Origin: Muraenolepis orangiensis
Lineage: Eukaryota > Chordata > Actinopteri > Gadiformes > Muraenolepididae
Assembly: GCA_027704905.1 (NCBI GenBank)
Contig: CM051005.1
Span: 23,859,203-23,923,202 of the forward strand
Reading direction: 5' to 3'
DNA: 64,000 nucleotides
The position numbers and the translations under genes are program-made. Of this stretch, positions 21,758-51,230 are shown piece by piece. Positions within the stretch are counted from its first letter, which is position 1. Each line of letters starts with the position of its first letter. The notes below the pieces were generated by a model. The model saw only the letters and a program-made list of their open reading frames with translations, was not told where the DNA came from and ran no database searches.

Positions 21758-24700
21758 TGTGGGGAACAGCTGAGTGGGAACGACAGACGCCGGCTTGTGC
21801 GTCTTTCCGGGAGTTTTCCGCGGAGCTACGGAGGGTCTTCGGAACCGTTCCGCTAGGCCCTGACTCCTCGGGGGGACTTTCCAAATTGTGTCAGGGTACC
21901 CGCTCGGTCTGAGCGGCTCGTCTGAGCGACTGGAACGCGGCCGCGCAGTGTGACGTGTTTCTCGCGGGTCTGGCCTACGTCAAGGACGAGTTGGTTCCGT
22001 TTGATCTACCCGCGTCGCTCGACGGACTCATTGACTTAGCGTCACGGGTGGATCAACGCGCGCTGCCGCGGAGACAGGAGCGTTGACAGTCGCGGGCCAG
22101 TCACCTCCCAGTGACGCGTCAGAGAGCGTCATCCGAGATGTCCAGGACAGCTGCGGGACCACACCGGGAGGAGCCGGAGTCCATGCAGGTGGGCCGTACC
22201 AGCCTCACCTCGGAGAAGCGGGAGCACCACCGCCACGGAAAGTTGTGTATGTTCTGTGGGGTTTCAGGTCATTTTGTTGCTCGATGCCCGTTAAAAGGCA
22301 GGGCTCACCAGTAATGGGGAATTTACAGGTGAGCCAAACCTCCCGACTGTTCCCCAATCAGAGACACTTGTGCCATGCCCGACTGCTGTTAGCTGATGGT
22401 TCTCACACCATCGTGACATTCATTGACTCTGGGGCCGATGTCAACATCATTGATGAGAACCTCGCGCTGCAGTTGGGCATCATTCCCCTACCCCGTCCCA
22501 TTCCGGCAAATGCCCTGGATGGCCATCTCCTGGGGACCGTCTCCCATCAGACCACGCCGGTCCGCATGCTTTTATCCGGTAACCACCATGAAACCATCCA
22601 ATTCTACATCTTGTGGTCCCCTCAGCTCCCCCTGATCCTGGGCTACCCCTGGCACCGCCGCCATAACCCTCACATCAACTGGGCCACGGGAGCCATTGTG
22701 GGGTGGAGTCCCTCCTGCCATCAGGTCTGCCTTAAGCAGGCTGGCGCGCCCCAGCGCTCTCAGCGTTTGTTCCTCCCCTGCTCCGGACCTGGCCGGGGTA
22801 CCGGTGGAGTACCAAGATTTTCGGGAGGTATTCAGCAAGGCCAAAGCAACGTCGTTACCCCCTCACCGCCCGTACGATTGTGCCATTGACCTCCACCCTG
22901 GTACGTCGCCCCCGAAGGGCCGCCTGTATTCCCTGTCCGCACCTGAGAGAGGGGCCATGGAGGCATACATCAGCGACTCTCTGGCGGCCGGAATTATCTG
23001 TCCCTCGTCTTCACCGGCTGGAGCGGGGTTCTTCTTTGTGGAGAAGAAGGACAAGTCATTAAGGCCCTGCATAGACTACAGGGGCCTTAATGACATCACA
23101 ATTAAGAACCGTTACCCGCTCCCACTGATATCATCCACCTTAGAGTTGCTACAGGGAGCCGTGATCTACACAAAGCTGGATCTGCGGAACGCCTACCACT
23201 TGGTCCGGATCCGGGAGGGGGATAAGTGGAAGGCGGCCTTCAACACGTCCACCGGCCATTACGAATATCTGGTGATGCCGTTTGGTCTTACCAATGCCCC
23301 GGCAGTGTTTCAGGCGTTGGTTAACGATGTGTTGAGGGACATGCTAGACAAGCATGTGTTTGTTTACCTGGACGACATCCTTATTTTTTCAAGGAACAGG
23401 AGGGAGCATGTACACCACGTCCAGGCAGTCATCCAGCGCCTCCTCGAGAACTCCCTTTTTGTGAAGACCGAGAAGTGCGAGTTCCATTCCTCCTCCGTCT
23501 CGTTCCTGGGGTATATTGTGGGACAAGGGACCATGCAGATGGACCCATCCAAGGTTTCCGTGAACACATACATCCTGGCCTGCTCCTGAGTCACGCAATT
23601 AGCTGCAACGCTTCCTTTTATCGGAGGTTCCGCGGCTACAGCACAGTAGCTGCTCCACTCTCGGCCCTCACCTCCACCAAGGTCTCATTCCAGTGGTCTT
23701 CCTCGGCGGAGAAGGCCTTCCAAGGACTCAAGGCTCGAATTACCATCCTCCTTGTCCGGATCCTGAGAGACAGTTTGTGGTGGAGGTGGACGCCTCCGAC
23801 ATAGGGGTAAGGGCCATCCTGTCTCAGCGGTCTGCCAACGACAAGAAGCTCCACCCTTGTGCGTTTTTCTCTCGGCGACTAACACCGGCGGAGAGAAATT
23901 ACGACATTGGGAATCGGGAGCTGTTAGCGGTGAAGTTGTCCTTGGAAGAATGGCGCCACTGGCTTGAAGGGACCAAGTTGCCCTTCCTGGTTTGGACTGA
24001 CCACAAGAACCTGGAGTACATCCAGTCCGCCAGGAGGCTGAACTCCCGCCAGGTCGTCCCTTTTTTTTACAAGGTTCAACTTCTCCCTTGCCTACTGTCC
24101 CGGGTCCCGTAACGTCAAGGCTGACGCTCTGTCACGTCAGTTTGTGGAGGGGGGGAGCTCACCGAGGGCCCTGACACCATCATACCTGCTCCGCGGTTGA
24201 TGGCCCCTCTTGTCTGGGAGATAGAGGAGAGGGTCAAGGTCACCCTGGTGGGCCAGCCCGGTCCGAGCACCTGCCCCCCTAATCGTCTGTTTGTTCCCCA
24301 GCCGTTGAGGTCTGATGTCCTCATTTGGGCCCACAACTCCCGGCTCTCCTGTCACCCCGGGATTCAACGCACCAAGGGGGTCCTGCAGCAGAGGTTCTGG
24401 TGGACCTCCATGGAGCAGGACACTCTGGAGTTTGTCAACGCCTGTCCGGTTTTCAACCAGCAGAAGCCCTCTCATCAGGCTCCTGCAGGTCTCCTGCAGC
24501 CGTGCCCCATCGTCCCTGGTCCCATATATCCCTGGACTTTGTTAACGGTCTACCACTGTCCAACGGACACACTGCCATCCTGACGGTGGTGGATCGGTTC
24601 AGCAAGATGGCTCACTTCATACCCCTGCCCAAGCTCCCCTCGGCCAAGGAGACAGCGGAGCTGGTTCTGTATCATGTCTTCCGGCTACATGGTCTCGCCA

Positions 24701-25689
24701 CCAACGTGGTCTCCGACCGGGGGCCCCAGTTCACGTCAGTGTTTTGTAGGGAGTTCTGCTCGCTGATCGGGGCCACCGTCAGCCTGTCGTCCGGGTTCCA
24801 CCCCCAGTCCAATGGGCAGACGGAGCGGAAGAACCAGGAGATGGAGACGGCTCTGCGGTGCACTGTGGCCAAGCACCCCTCCTCCTGGTCAAGACAACTC
24901 CTGTGGGTGGAGTATGCCCACAACACGCTGGTCAGCTCGGCCACCGGACTATCCCCTTTCCAGTGTGCCTACGGGTTCCAGCCTCCTCTGTTCCCGGACC
25001 TGGAGATGGAGGTCTCCTGCCCATCTGTCCAGGCTTTCATTCGTCGCTGCCGTCGGACCTGGACCCAAGCCAGAGCTGCGCTCCTCCGTTCGGCCAACCG
25101 GTACGCCTCAACTGCCAACCGCCATCGTTCTGAGGGCCCCTCCTACCGGGTGGGCCAGAAGGTATGGCTGTCCACTCGGGATATACCATTGCGGGTGGAG
25201 TCCAACAAGTTGGCGCCTAGGTTTATTGGGCCTTTCGAGGTCCTGAAGGTCGTCAACCCGGTGGCGATTAGGCTTAAGCTGCCCACGGTCCATGCGGATT
25301 CACCCGACTTTCCATGTGTCCAGGGTCAAGCAAGCTAGGGTGAGTCCGCTGGTCCCGGCTGCTCCACCACCACCGCCACCCAGAGTCATCGATGGCGGCC
25401 CGGCTTACTCCGTCCGCCGCCTACTGCGTTCCCGGCGTCGGGGGAGGGGTTTCCAGTACCTGGTCGATTGGAGGGGGTACGGCCCGGAGGAGAGATCGTG
25501 GGTTCCGGGCCGGCACATTTTGGACAAGGACCTCATCAGGCAGTTATCAACGCCACCCCGACCAGTCATCCAGGACAACCACTTCGGCAGCCGGGCCACC
25601 ACGGAGATTCCTTTCCTCGGGGTGTCAGACTCCTCCGAGGAGGACGGGGAGGGACCTCCCTTGGAGGTGAGCGAGAACCCTCAGGAAGC
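21758..25689 (+). mobile_element. Ty3/gypsy chromovirus-type element copy B: gag-pol, degenerate
   Basis: Element order on the plus strand: gag remnant (21760-22320) with a CCHC knuckle CMFCGVSGHFVARC near 22250; aspartic protease with FIDSGADVNIID near 22420; reverse transcriptase 22790-23560 with KLDLRNAYHLVRI, MPFGLTNAPAVFQ and catalytic YLDD near 23365; RNase H 23790-24100 (VEVDASDIGV, WTDHKNLEYI); integrase 24300-25330 with a DDE core (VVDRFSKMAHF, SDRGPQFTS, NGQTERKNQEME); chromodomain 25400-25560 (FQYLVDWRGYGPEERSW). Defects: stops in gag, a deletion at about 23563 removing the RT connection block, frameshifts near 23750 and 24110, and loss of a zinc-finger cysteine (CPVFNQQK where copy A has CPVCNQHK). 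No 3' LTR follows. Confidence 0.9.
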
Positions 25690-27560
25690 GGAGGAGGACG
25701 TGGACATGGACGTCTTCTCCCTGTCCCAGGCTGTTGTTCCCGGAGTCTTCAAGATGTCCACCATCGTGCCTGTCCCTAAACAACCCAAGGTAACATGCCT
25801 GAATGACTATAGACCTGTAGCCTCGATTGTCAGCAAATGCTTCGAGAGGTTGGTCAAGGACTTTATTTGCTCCGTGTTACCTGCCACACTGGACCCATTG
25901 CAATTTGCATATTGTCAAAACAGATCCACGGACGACGCAATTGCCATGGCCCTCTACACTGCCCTTTCCCACCTGGAGGGAAAGAACTGTTATGTGCGAA
26001 TGCTGTTTGTGGACTACAGCTCAGCGTTCAACACGATAGTTCCTGCCAAGCTCGACACCAAGCTTAGAGGTCTAGGCGTGCCCCCATCCACGTGCAGCTG
26101 GATACTGGACCTCCTGTCGGAACGCCACCAGGTGGTGAGGATGGGCAACACCACCTCAGAGCCAATAACCCTCAACACAGGAGCCTCCCAGGGATGCGTG
26201 CTGAGCCCTCTCCTCTACTCCCTCTACACCCACGACTGCATGGCTATGCACAGCTCCAACGTCATCATCAAGTTTGCTGACGACACGACAGTGATGGGCC
26301 TGATCGCCGGCGACGACGAGACAGCCTACAGGGAGGAGGTCGGATCGCTGGAGCAGTGGTGCCAGGAGGACAGCCTCGCCCTCAACGTCAAGAAGACCAA
26401 GGAGCTGATCGTGGACTTCAGGAAGCAGAGGGGAGAGCACAGCCCTATCTCCATCGACGGTGTTGCAGTAGAGAGGGTCAGCAGCTTCAAGTTCCTCGAC
26501 GTGCACATCTCCGAGGACCTCACATGGTCCACGCACACCACACACGTGGTGAAAAGGGCCCAACAACGCCTGTATTTCCTCAGGCATCTGAAGAAATTCA
26601 GCATGGGCCCCCGCATCCTGAGAATGGCACCATCGAGAGTGTTCTTACAGGGTGTATCACCGCCTGGTACGGGAACTGCACCGCACTCGAGCGCAGAGCG
26701 CTTCAAAGGGTGGTGCGGACGGCCCAGTTTATCGTTCAAGATTCAAGAGACTTTATTTATCCCGAGGGAAATTAAGGTGCAACAGTTGAAACAGGGGGAA
26801 TAAATGCACGCAAAAATATACAATACCTAAAACTACAACAAACTAAACTAAACTAAACTAGTATAAACAAAATATAACTAAATTAAATCTGAATGAAATC
26901 TAAATGTATAGACAGATGAATTGTACAATTTACAGTATTATTACAGTAATACGTAGGTATATACAATATACAACAATGCGTATAGTGCAAATTGGCAGTA
27001 ATAAATACTAATAAATAATTCAGATGAGTACTGTCAGCTTACTCCCCAGCAGGGCAGGCCGGATGGTGTTGAACACACTGGAGAAGTCGAAAAACATGAT
27101 TCTCACAGTGCTCCCGGGTCTGTCCCGGGTCTGTTGGAGGTGAGCTCCCCTCCCTCCTGTATACAACCAGCGGTGCGTGGCCAAGGCCAAACGCATCATA
27201 AAAGACATTGCCCACCCCAGCCACAAACTGTACTCACTTTTACCATCAGGCAGGCGATACCGCAGTATCAAGTGCCGTACAAATAGGCTTAGAGATAGCT
27301 TCCACAGTCAGGCCATCAGGCTGCTGAACAAGGGCGTATAGCATGTAACAATGTAAATTTGATTACATTGATTTATATATACATATTGCTCTTTTTCTGT
27401 GCCGATATATTGCATTTTATAAATTGCATTTTAATTTTTTTACTTTTTTTTTTCTATTTTTATTCTATTTTTATCTTATTTTTTATAACTGCTGTCTGTC
27501 GTCAGGTATTGCACATAAGATTTTCACACCACTGCTTTAAACTTGACTTGACTTGACTTG
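25690..27560 (+). mobile_element. Right half of the split Rex1-like LINE, with tail
   Basis: Open frame to about 26700 encoding the rest of the reverse transcriptase: MSTIVPVPKQPKVTCLNDYR, LDPLQFAYCQNRSTDDAIA, VDYSSAFNTIVPAK, GASQGCVLSPLLYSLYTHDC, catalytic IIKFADDTTVMG, then the thumb (FKFLDVHISEDLTWSTHT). After an internal insertion (26745-27160) the C-terminus resumes (RCVAKAKRIIKDIAHPSHKL) near 27170 and the 3' tail follows to a (CTTGA)n run at 27541-27566. It is the continuation of 21200-21369. Confidence 0.85.
26745..27160 (-). mobile_element. Repeat fragment inside the LINE, opposite orientation
   Basis: Separates the RT thumb from the C-terminal coding. The minus strand at about 27130-27030 encodes IMFFDFSSVFNTIRPALLG, another LINE reverse-transcriptase fragment. 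The rest is AT-rich with AAACTAAACTAAACTA repeats and a CTTTATTTATCCCGAGG block. Confidence 0.55.
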
Positions 27561-28130
27561 ACTTGACAACCGGCGGCCAGATGGTAGGGGGGAGAAGAGA
27601 TGGTGCCCAGGGTGGTTGCAGTCCTTTATGATGGACATGGCCTTCTTCCGACATCTGGTCCTACAGATCTCCTCAATGGATGGAAGTGCACACCCGATGA
27701 TCTTCTCTGCCGTCCTCAGAGCCTCTGGATGGCTTTCTTGTCCTGTGCAGTGGTGTTGCCGTACCAAACAGTGACGCCACTCGTCAGGACGCTCTCTACG
27801 GTGCCATGGTAGAAGTTCACTAGCCACTGTTGGCCTATTCCGCTTTTTCTGAGGCACCGCAGAGCATAGAGGCGCTGGTGTACCTTCTTCAGCATGACCT
27901 CCGTGTTGCGGGTCCATGCCAGGTCATCGGAAATCTGTAGCCCAAGGAAACGGAAGGCTGATGGTGGAGTGGGTGATGGTGCTGATGGTGTTGAACACCG
28001 ATGGTGTTGTCCCTCCTGTCTAGGTGCTGCAGGGCCGTGTGTAGTGCCAGGGAAATGGCATCGTCTACAGACCTGTTTGGTCTGTATGCAAACTGAAGTG
28101 GGTCTAGGGACTCAGGGATGGAGAAGTTTA
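27537..28130 (-). mobile_element. Rex1-like LINE 3' fragment, minus strand
   Basis: Encodes RT C-terminal sequence on the minus strand, with frame shifts: a HAEEGTPAPLCSAVPQKKR-type segment and KAMSIIKDCNHPGHHLFSPLP. It continues upward into NFSIPESLDPLQFAYRPNRS near 28130-28040. Together with the plus-strand copy that follows it forms an inverted duplication. Confidence 0.75.
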
Positions 28131-29097
28131 TATAGTCATCGGCCTGATAAGCGAGGGCAACGAAAAAGAGTACAGAGATGAGGTGGCCCGGCTGACGCGA
28201 TGGTGCGAGGACAACAGCCTCGCACTGGATGTCAGCAAGACCAAGGAGCTCATCGTGGATGTCAGGAGCCACCGGGGCACCCACTCCACCATCAGCCTGG
28301 ACGGGACACCAGTGGAAGTTGTCAGCTGCTTCCTTTTCCTTGGGCTACAGATTTTCGACGACCTGGCGTGGATCTGCAACACGGAGGTCATGCTGAAGAA
28401 GGCACACCAGCACCTCTATGCCCTGCGGTGCCTCAGGAAAAGCGGAATAGGCCAACGGTGGCCAGTGAACTTCTACCGTGGCACTGTAGAGAGTGTCCTG
28501 ACAAGTGGCTTCACTGTGTGGTACGGCAACACTACTGCACAGGGACAAGAAAGCCATCCAGACGGTCGTGAGGATGGCAGAGAAGATCATTGGGTGTGTA
28601 CTTCCATCCATGGAGATCTGTAGGACCAGATGTCAGGAGAAGGCCATGTCCATCATAAAGGACAGCAACCACCCTGGGCACCATCTCTTCTCCCCCCTAC
28701 CGTCCGGTCACCGGTTCTGCAGCATCCATACAAGGACTACCAGGTTTGAGGATAGTTTTTATCCACAGGCAGTGCGCTTACTGAACTGCTAGGAGTGGTG
28801 CCACTATCATAACATTGTCATTAACATTACACTATCATACTTTGCTGGACTTTCTGGACTCATTACAGTTACTGCACTGTACTGCACTGTATTCATGATG
28901 CTGCTGCACTACTGGCACTTGAAATGCTTTTAAATCTGTTTGCACAATTCAAAACATGTAAATATCATCCGTTACTATATTGTTCTTTTTATGTTCATTT
29001 TTATTGTATATAATATTGTTTTAAAAATTGGGAATAAGCATTCCATTGTACTTGTTGCAAATGGCCAATAAAGCATCTTGTATCTTGTATCTTGTTT
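28131..29097 (+). mobile_element. Rex1-like LINE 3' fragment, plus strand, with complete tail
   Basis: Frame at 28183-28623 encodes LTRWCEDNSLALDVSKTKELI, SHRGTHSTISLDGTPVEV and CLRKSGIGQRWPVNFYRG. It is followed by the C-terminus and a 3' tail ending CATTCCATTGTACTTGTTGC, AATAAAG and TTGTATCTTG repeats at about 29040-29095. It lies tail-out next to the minus-strand copy at 27537-28130. Confidence 0.8.
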
Positions 29098-29500
29098 GTG
29101 GTGTCTGTTCTCTGTTCTGTGTCTGTTTGTCTCCCCCAGGTGTTCGTCAACAGTATGTGCGTGTGTCTTGTCAATCGACATCCCCTGTCGGCCAATCAGA
29201 GGACTATACGTCCCCTATATGTTCTGTCTTTGTAAGAGTTGAGAGGAAAGTAGACAGAGGGTTTCTTTGAACTGCTGTTGGTCAGACGTATCTGAGATAT
29301 TAGATTTGAGACTTCTGAAGTCATTGTCTTATGTTAGTTTGTTGTTAGTGTTTTGTATACCTACGAGCCAATTATTTCCTAAGATATATAAGATGTATAT
29401 ACATAAGACCAATCATTGTTTGTTGCTTTTGTGTAAACTCTGTACGTGGTATAGTATCTTTGTAATGTATGGAATTGTACAAAACTTGGTGGTTAGATTA
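29098..29500. other. Intergenic, nothing recognised
   Basis: No gene or clear element in this stretch between a LINE tail and a decayed repeat. Confidence 0.4.
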
Positions 29501-29645
29501 CTTATGGGCCAAGGAACAGTTGATTTTTAGGGGCAGATCCGGAACCTAATCCGGATCCAGGGAACTTTTTGGTGTGCTGGAGGTATGCGCTCTACTGAGG
29601 GCCCTCTAGTTCACACTGTCCTTGATCTCTTAATATTTGTGATAA
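29501..29645 (+). repeat. Decayed interspersed repeat (GGGCCAAGGAACA / GGATCCGGA type)
   Basis: Contains TGGGCCAAGGAACAGTTGAT, AATCCGGATCCAGG and GTATGCGCTCTACTGAGG. The opposite strand of the same family appears in PAXIP1 intron 7 at about 36725-36880. Confidence 0.5.
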
Positions 29646-31150
29646 AAAAGTGTCATTACATCAGCTGTATCTGTCTTACTTTGCATATTTTAATGAACCT
29701 ATCAGGAAATGTAACTTGAGGGCTCCAATGTAACTTGGAGGGCTCTCCCAGCCTATTAAATGGGACTTACATAGTTAAGGCTACATATGTATATATTGTG
29801 TATTTACTACTGTGTTTCCAAGTATTGTTTTACACAGATTCTCATTGCACATGAGAACAACATGCAGGAGTGATGACAAGGTTTCAAAATCACCTTTTCT
29901 TTGTTACAAGCAAAGGCTCTGAGAGCGAAGAAACTACATTTGAGAGGTTGCCGTTGCTAGCTCAATACATGTTAATAAATGGGGTTGTTACTTAGATTGT
30001 GAGCACAAAGATAATAAACCCATCCCTTTTACAATCAATAATGCTGTGATGTTAGTGAAGTTGCCGCCAGCTAAGGTAACACACTGCTTTAGGGAAATGA
30101 TGGCTAATTGATTGGATTCATCATGTCATATGTGTCCAAGGAGAGATGAATATGGTTGTCAATCTAGCCATTAGCACTGTGCTGTCAACTATAGCTGACC
30201 CACTTCCCTTCCTGATTTGATGCAATCTCTGACTGAGCCAAAGGGCGGACCTACAGTACAGGGAAATAGAGATGTCTATATTGAATACCTGCGCGGCTGA
30301 GGTGCAACAGTCTACATTATTAATTTAGCTGTCAGCTTCACAGATTACTGACTCCAATTTGCATCAGTTTGTCAAAATATTTTATAACTGATTTGTCACT
30401 TATTTATCAGGCTTTGTGTTGTATCAATTGATGTGTAATCTGTTGTTGCACATATTTGACCTTTGGTTTGACCCACTAAATATATGAAGTTATCTAAAGT
30501 GTCATTATGAACCCTAATCCAAAGAGCCTATTGCATTTGAGAAATTTAAGTCAGTTTTAATCCTTAGTGGACACTGTGAATAGAACACCTCGTCATCATT
30601 CTGGTGCTTGCTTACCCATTGTAGGTTCAGGAGTGTAAGCCAGTGAATGCCACATTAATGATGTGTCAAAGGGCTGATGCACATGTTCTTGGGACTAGAC
30701 AAGTTGGCCTATTTGTCGTTGTTGATGTTTATTGCAGTTGTCCTGAGAACATATTTATGCTCACTCTTGTAATAATTATGTTCCCATTCCCATAACAAGG
30801 TCGATTATCTGAAAACAGCTGCTTTAGCGCATTGCTGGTAAAGTAGGCCTACAAATTGTACTCCAAAATACATGAAAATGTACTTTCCACAGCTGCATGT
30901 TGGAAACACACTAAGCTATTCTCCCTCCTGGAGTCTTAACTAAGGTAGATCCTGAATGAGAACACCTGTTGCCAATCCACTGTTAACATACGATACATTA
31001 TGTTTATTGTAATTTATGTATTATTTTATTATTTCCATTTTAGTTTTAGTTTTAATGTTACAATATACAGTTTATATATACACACATATGTATAGATATA
31101 TATACATATATATATATATAAGTCGTTGTTGTTGTTGAAAATTCGGATCT
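29646..31150. other. Intergenic, unique-looking, no gene
   Basis: No coding or transposon signal. The part at 29990-30480 has balanced composition and no repeat signature, making it a fair place to look for a conserved regulatory element between eng2 and PAXIP1. A (TA)n-rich stretch lies at about 31070-31120. Confidence 0.4.
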
Positions 31151-31184
31151 ATGCAATTGTTTTGTCAATGTGTCTTATACATTT

Positions 31185-31405
31185 TAATATTATTTTATAG
31201 ATGCAGTCAGGCACATAATATTATGACATATATATTATTTTACAGATGCAGTCAGATATATACTTTTATGACATACATATTATTTTACAGATGCAGTCAG
31301 ACATATAATATTATTGCATATATATTATTTTACAGATGCAGTCAGATATATACTTTTACGACAAACATATTACTTTACAGATGCAGTCAGACATGCAAGT
31401 GTCAT
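31185..31405 (+). repeat. Tandem repeat: five copies of TTTTAYAG/ATGCAGTCAG
   Basis: ATGCAGTCAG recurs at 31201, 31245, 31291, 31335 and 31381, at spacings of 44, 46, 44 and 46 bp. This is a 90-bp higher-order unit of two alternating monomers. Each copy is preceded by a pyrimidine-rich TATTTTACAG (TTTATAG or CTTTACAG in some copies), which has the form of a splice acceptor. Confidence 0.9.
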
Positions 31406-31639
31406 TTTAATGCGTAATCTGGTTCTGCATCTTCCCCCATAGACTGAACTCGTATATCCTAACATCACAGGGGGGGGTATACCTGCTAATTCGTAATGAA
31501 AGCCAGTTATATATTCATACAACAAAAAAAACTGCATAAAAGAGACGATTTAATAACAATTTAATAGCGGAAAAAAACATATATCCGTGTCATTGTAATA
31601 TAATTATTGTAATATAAGTGATTTTAAAACGAAACACCC

Positions 31640-31826
31640 CTTTACATGTCAGATGAGTGGTGTCGGCCGTAGCGCGCGCTGTGTTTGGCGCTCGAGCGGC
31701 TCCTCCGGGTGACTGTGTGTGTACTGTAGCTGTTAGCTTGTTGAGAGAGAGATAGATAGAGAGAGTATTTTATTGTGTTTTTATCTTGATTTTCCCCTCA
31801 ACGTGGTCCCTCATTCATGGACCATC
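31640..31826 (+). promoter_or_regulatory. PAXIP1 promoter end and 5' UTR
   Basis: A short GC- and CpG-rich patch (GGCCGTAGCGCGCGCTG at about 31664-31680, CTCGAGCGGCTCC) in AT-rich surroundings, directly upstream of the PAXIP1 ATG at 31827. There is no TATA box. The start codon context ACCATCATGT has A at -3. Confidence 0.55.
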
Positions 31827-49810
<17,984 letters not shown>

Positions 49811-50275
49811 TGGCAGAAGAAGGATGCAACTAGTAGGAGAAAAATGGGTAAAATTGACTCTGCTGTTCTGACCTGGTCCAAGCTGAACGGATGCAAGATG
49901 TTCATTTGTAAAGTACACTATATCAACAATTGCGTTTTGGATTACTTTTTTGTACTGATGGATGTTTCTATTCAGTCATTTTTGTAGATTTTTGAGTGTG
50001 CTTTTTGAATGGATGTTATTTTTGTGAAATCAATGTTTAAATGATGTACATTTTAAACCTGTTTTTCTCTACATGACATTTGAAATGTTTGGACGTTTTA
50101 GTAAACATGCTGCTTTTGGAAAATTTAAATATTGTTAAGAAAAAACTTTGCATACACCTTAATATTTTTCTCCCCAATTGTGTATGTGTGTATACATTTG
50201 CTTTTCTAACTTGTAAAGTACAACTAGCATAACAGAGTTTTAATAAATGTGACGTTTTGGATAAAAACTGTTTTC
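49811..50275 (+). terminator. PAXIP1 3' UTR with polyadenylation signal
   Basis: Follows the TGA at 49808. AATAAA lies at 50242-50247, with a GT-rich downstream element (TTTTCTTGGGTCTGTTTTC) at about 50268-50290. Cleavage is expected near 50260-50270. Confidence 0.7.
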
Positions 50276-50715
50276 TTGGGTCTGTTTTCTTCCATTGAGG
50301 CAACATGCAATGCAATGTAAATTACGTGCCATGAAATTGTGTCTTAATGGAATAATTTCGGAATACGAAAAATATGCATAGATTTACTTGAGACAAAATA
50401 TTTGAAGGTTATATCCACATTCTTGATTACCAAGGCTGGCATTAAAGATGGATGTTCTTTAAAGCTATATTTGATATACTAATGGTCTACAAGTTGCCCA
50501 CCAAAAGCCTAAAAGTGAGGGGGGGAAAAACGGCATATGGATGCATTCTGTGGACAAAAATAAGTAATTTTTTTTTAATCCCAGGGAACGTACCCCGAAA
50601 TGGATTCGGGGAAGAATTCAAGAAACCATCTCATCAATCTGTTACTTCCCCTCCCGGCCAATCATCGTTATTAACTGTTATAGACCATGAATATGTCATA
50701 GTAATGCGGACAACA
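50276..50715. other. Intergenic, nothing recognised
   Basis: AT-rich sequence downstream of PAXIP1. The frame at 50452-50760 shows no known motif. Confidence 0.4.
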
Positions 50716-51230
50716 TTGAAGAAACTTTATTTAAGCCAATTGTATTTGTATAGCCCTTAATCACAGTTGCAATTTCTGCAATTTATGATGCCCCCCAAAG
50801 GGGAAAGAAAAGCCCTCCCTTTATGATGGAGGAATTCATCTTGAAGGAACACAGCGATGGTTAGGAGTGCAATGGGTGCCATGAGTGGCATACATGGTAT
50901 TTACACATGTTTACAATAAAGTGGGACATTAATGTTGTCCATGGTTCTGGCTGGTGAGCAAGCTGGTAGCCTTCAGGTGTGTTGTTTGATGTTCCTAATC
51001 CCTGCAGGATTTAAGTAGTAGTACCTTAACGTCTAACCTTGCATTAACTGACAACCAGTGGAGCGAGGACAGAATTGGCGTAATGTGGTCTGGTCCTAGT
51101 TAGGTGTCTAGCAGTGGCATTCTGCACAAGCTGGAGGCTTTTCATAGCAGTTAGCTGCAGTTTCCATTCTGATATGATCCATTCTGGTTGGCGACGCTGG
51201 GACGGCAACGTCAAGTGTTTTCTCAGGCAC
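50716..51230 (-). mobile_element. Interspersed repeat of unassigned family
   Basis: Begins with TTTATTTAAGCCAATTGTAT and TATAGCCCTTAATCACAG, words that recur reversed near 63845-63880 (TGTGATTAAGGGCTATACC). The minus strand at 51232-51044 encodes KSLQLVQNATARHLTRTRPH, similar to the end of LINE reverse transcriptases, but the whole is too decayed to classify. Confidence 0.45.
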
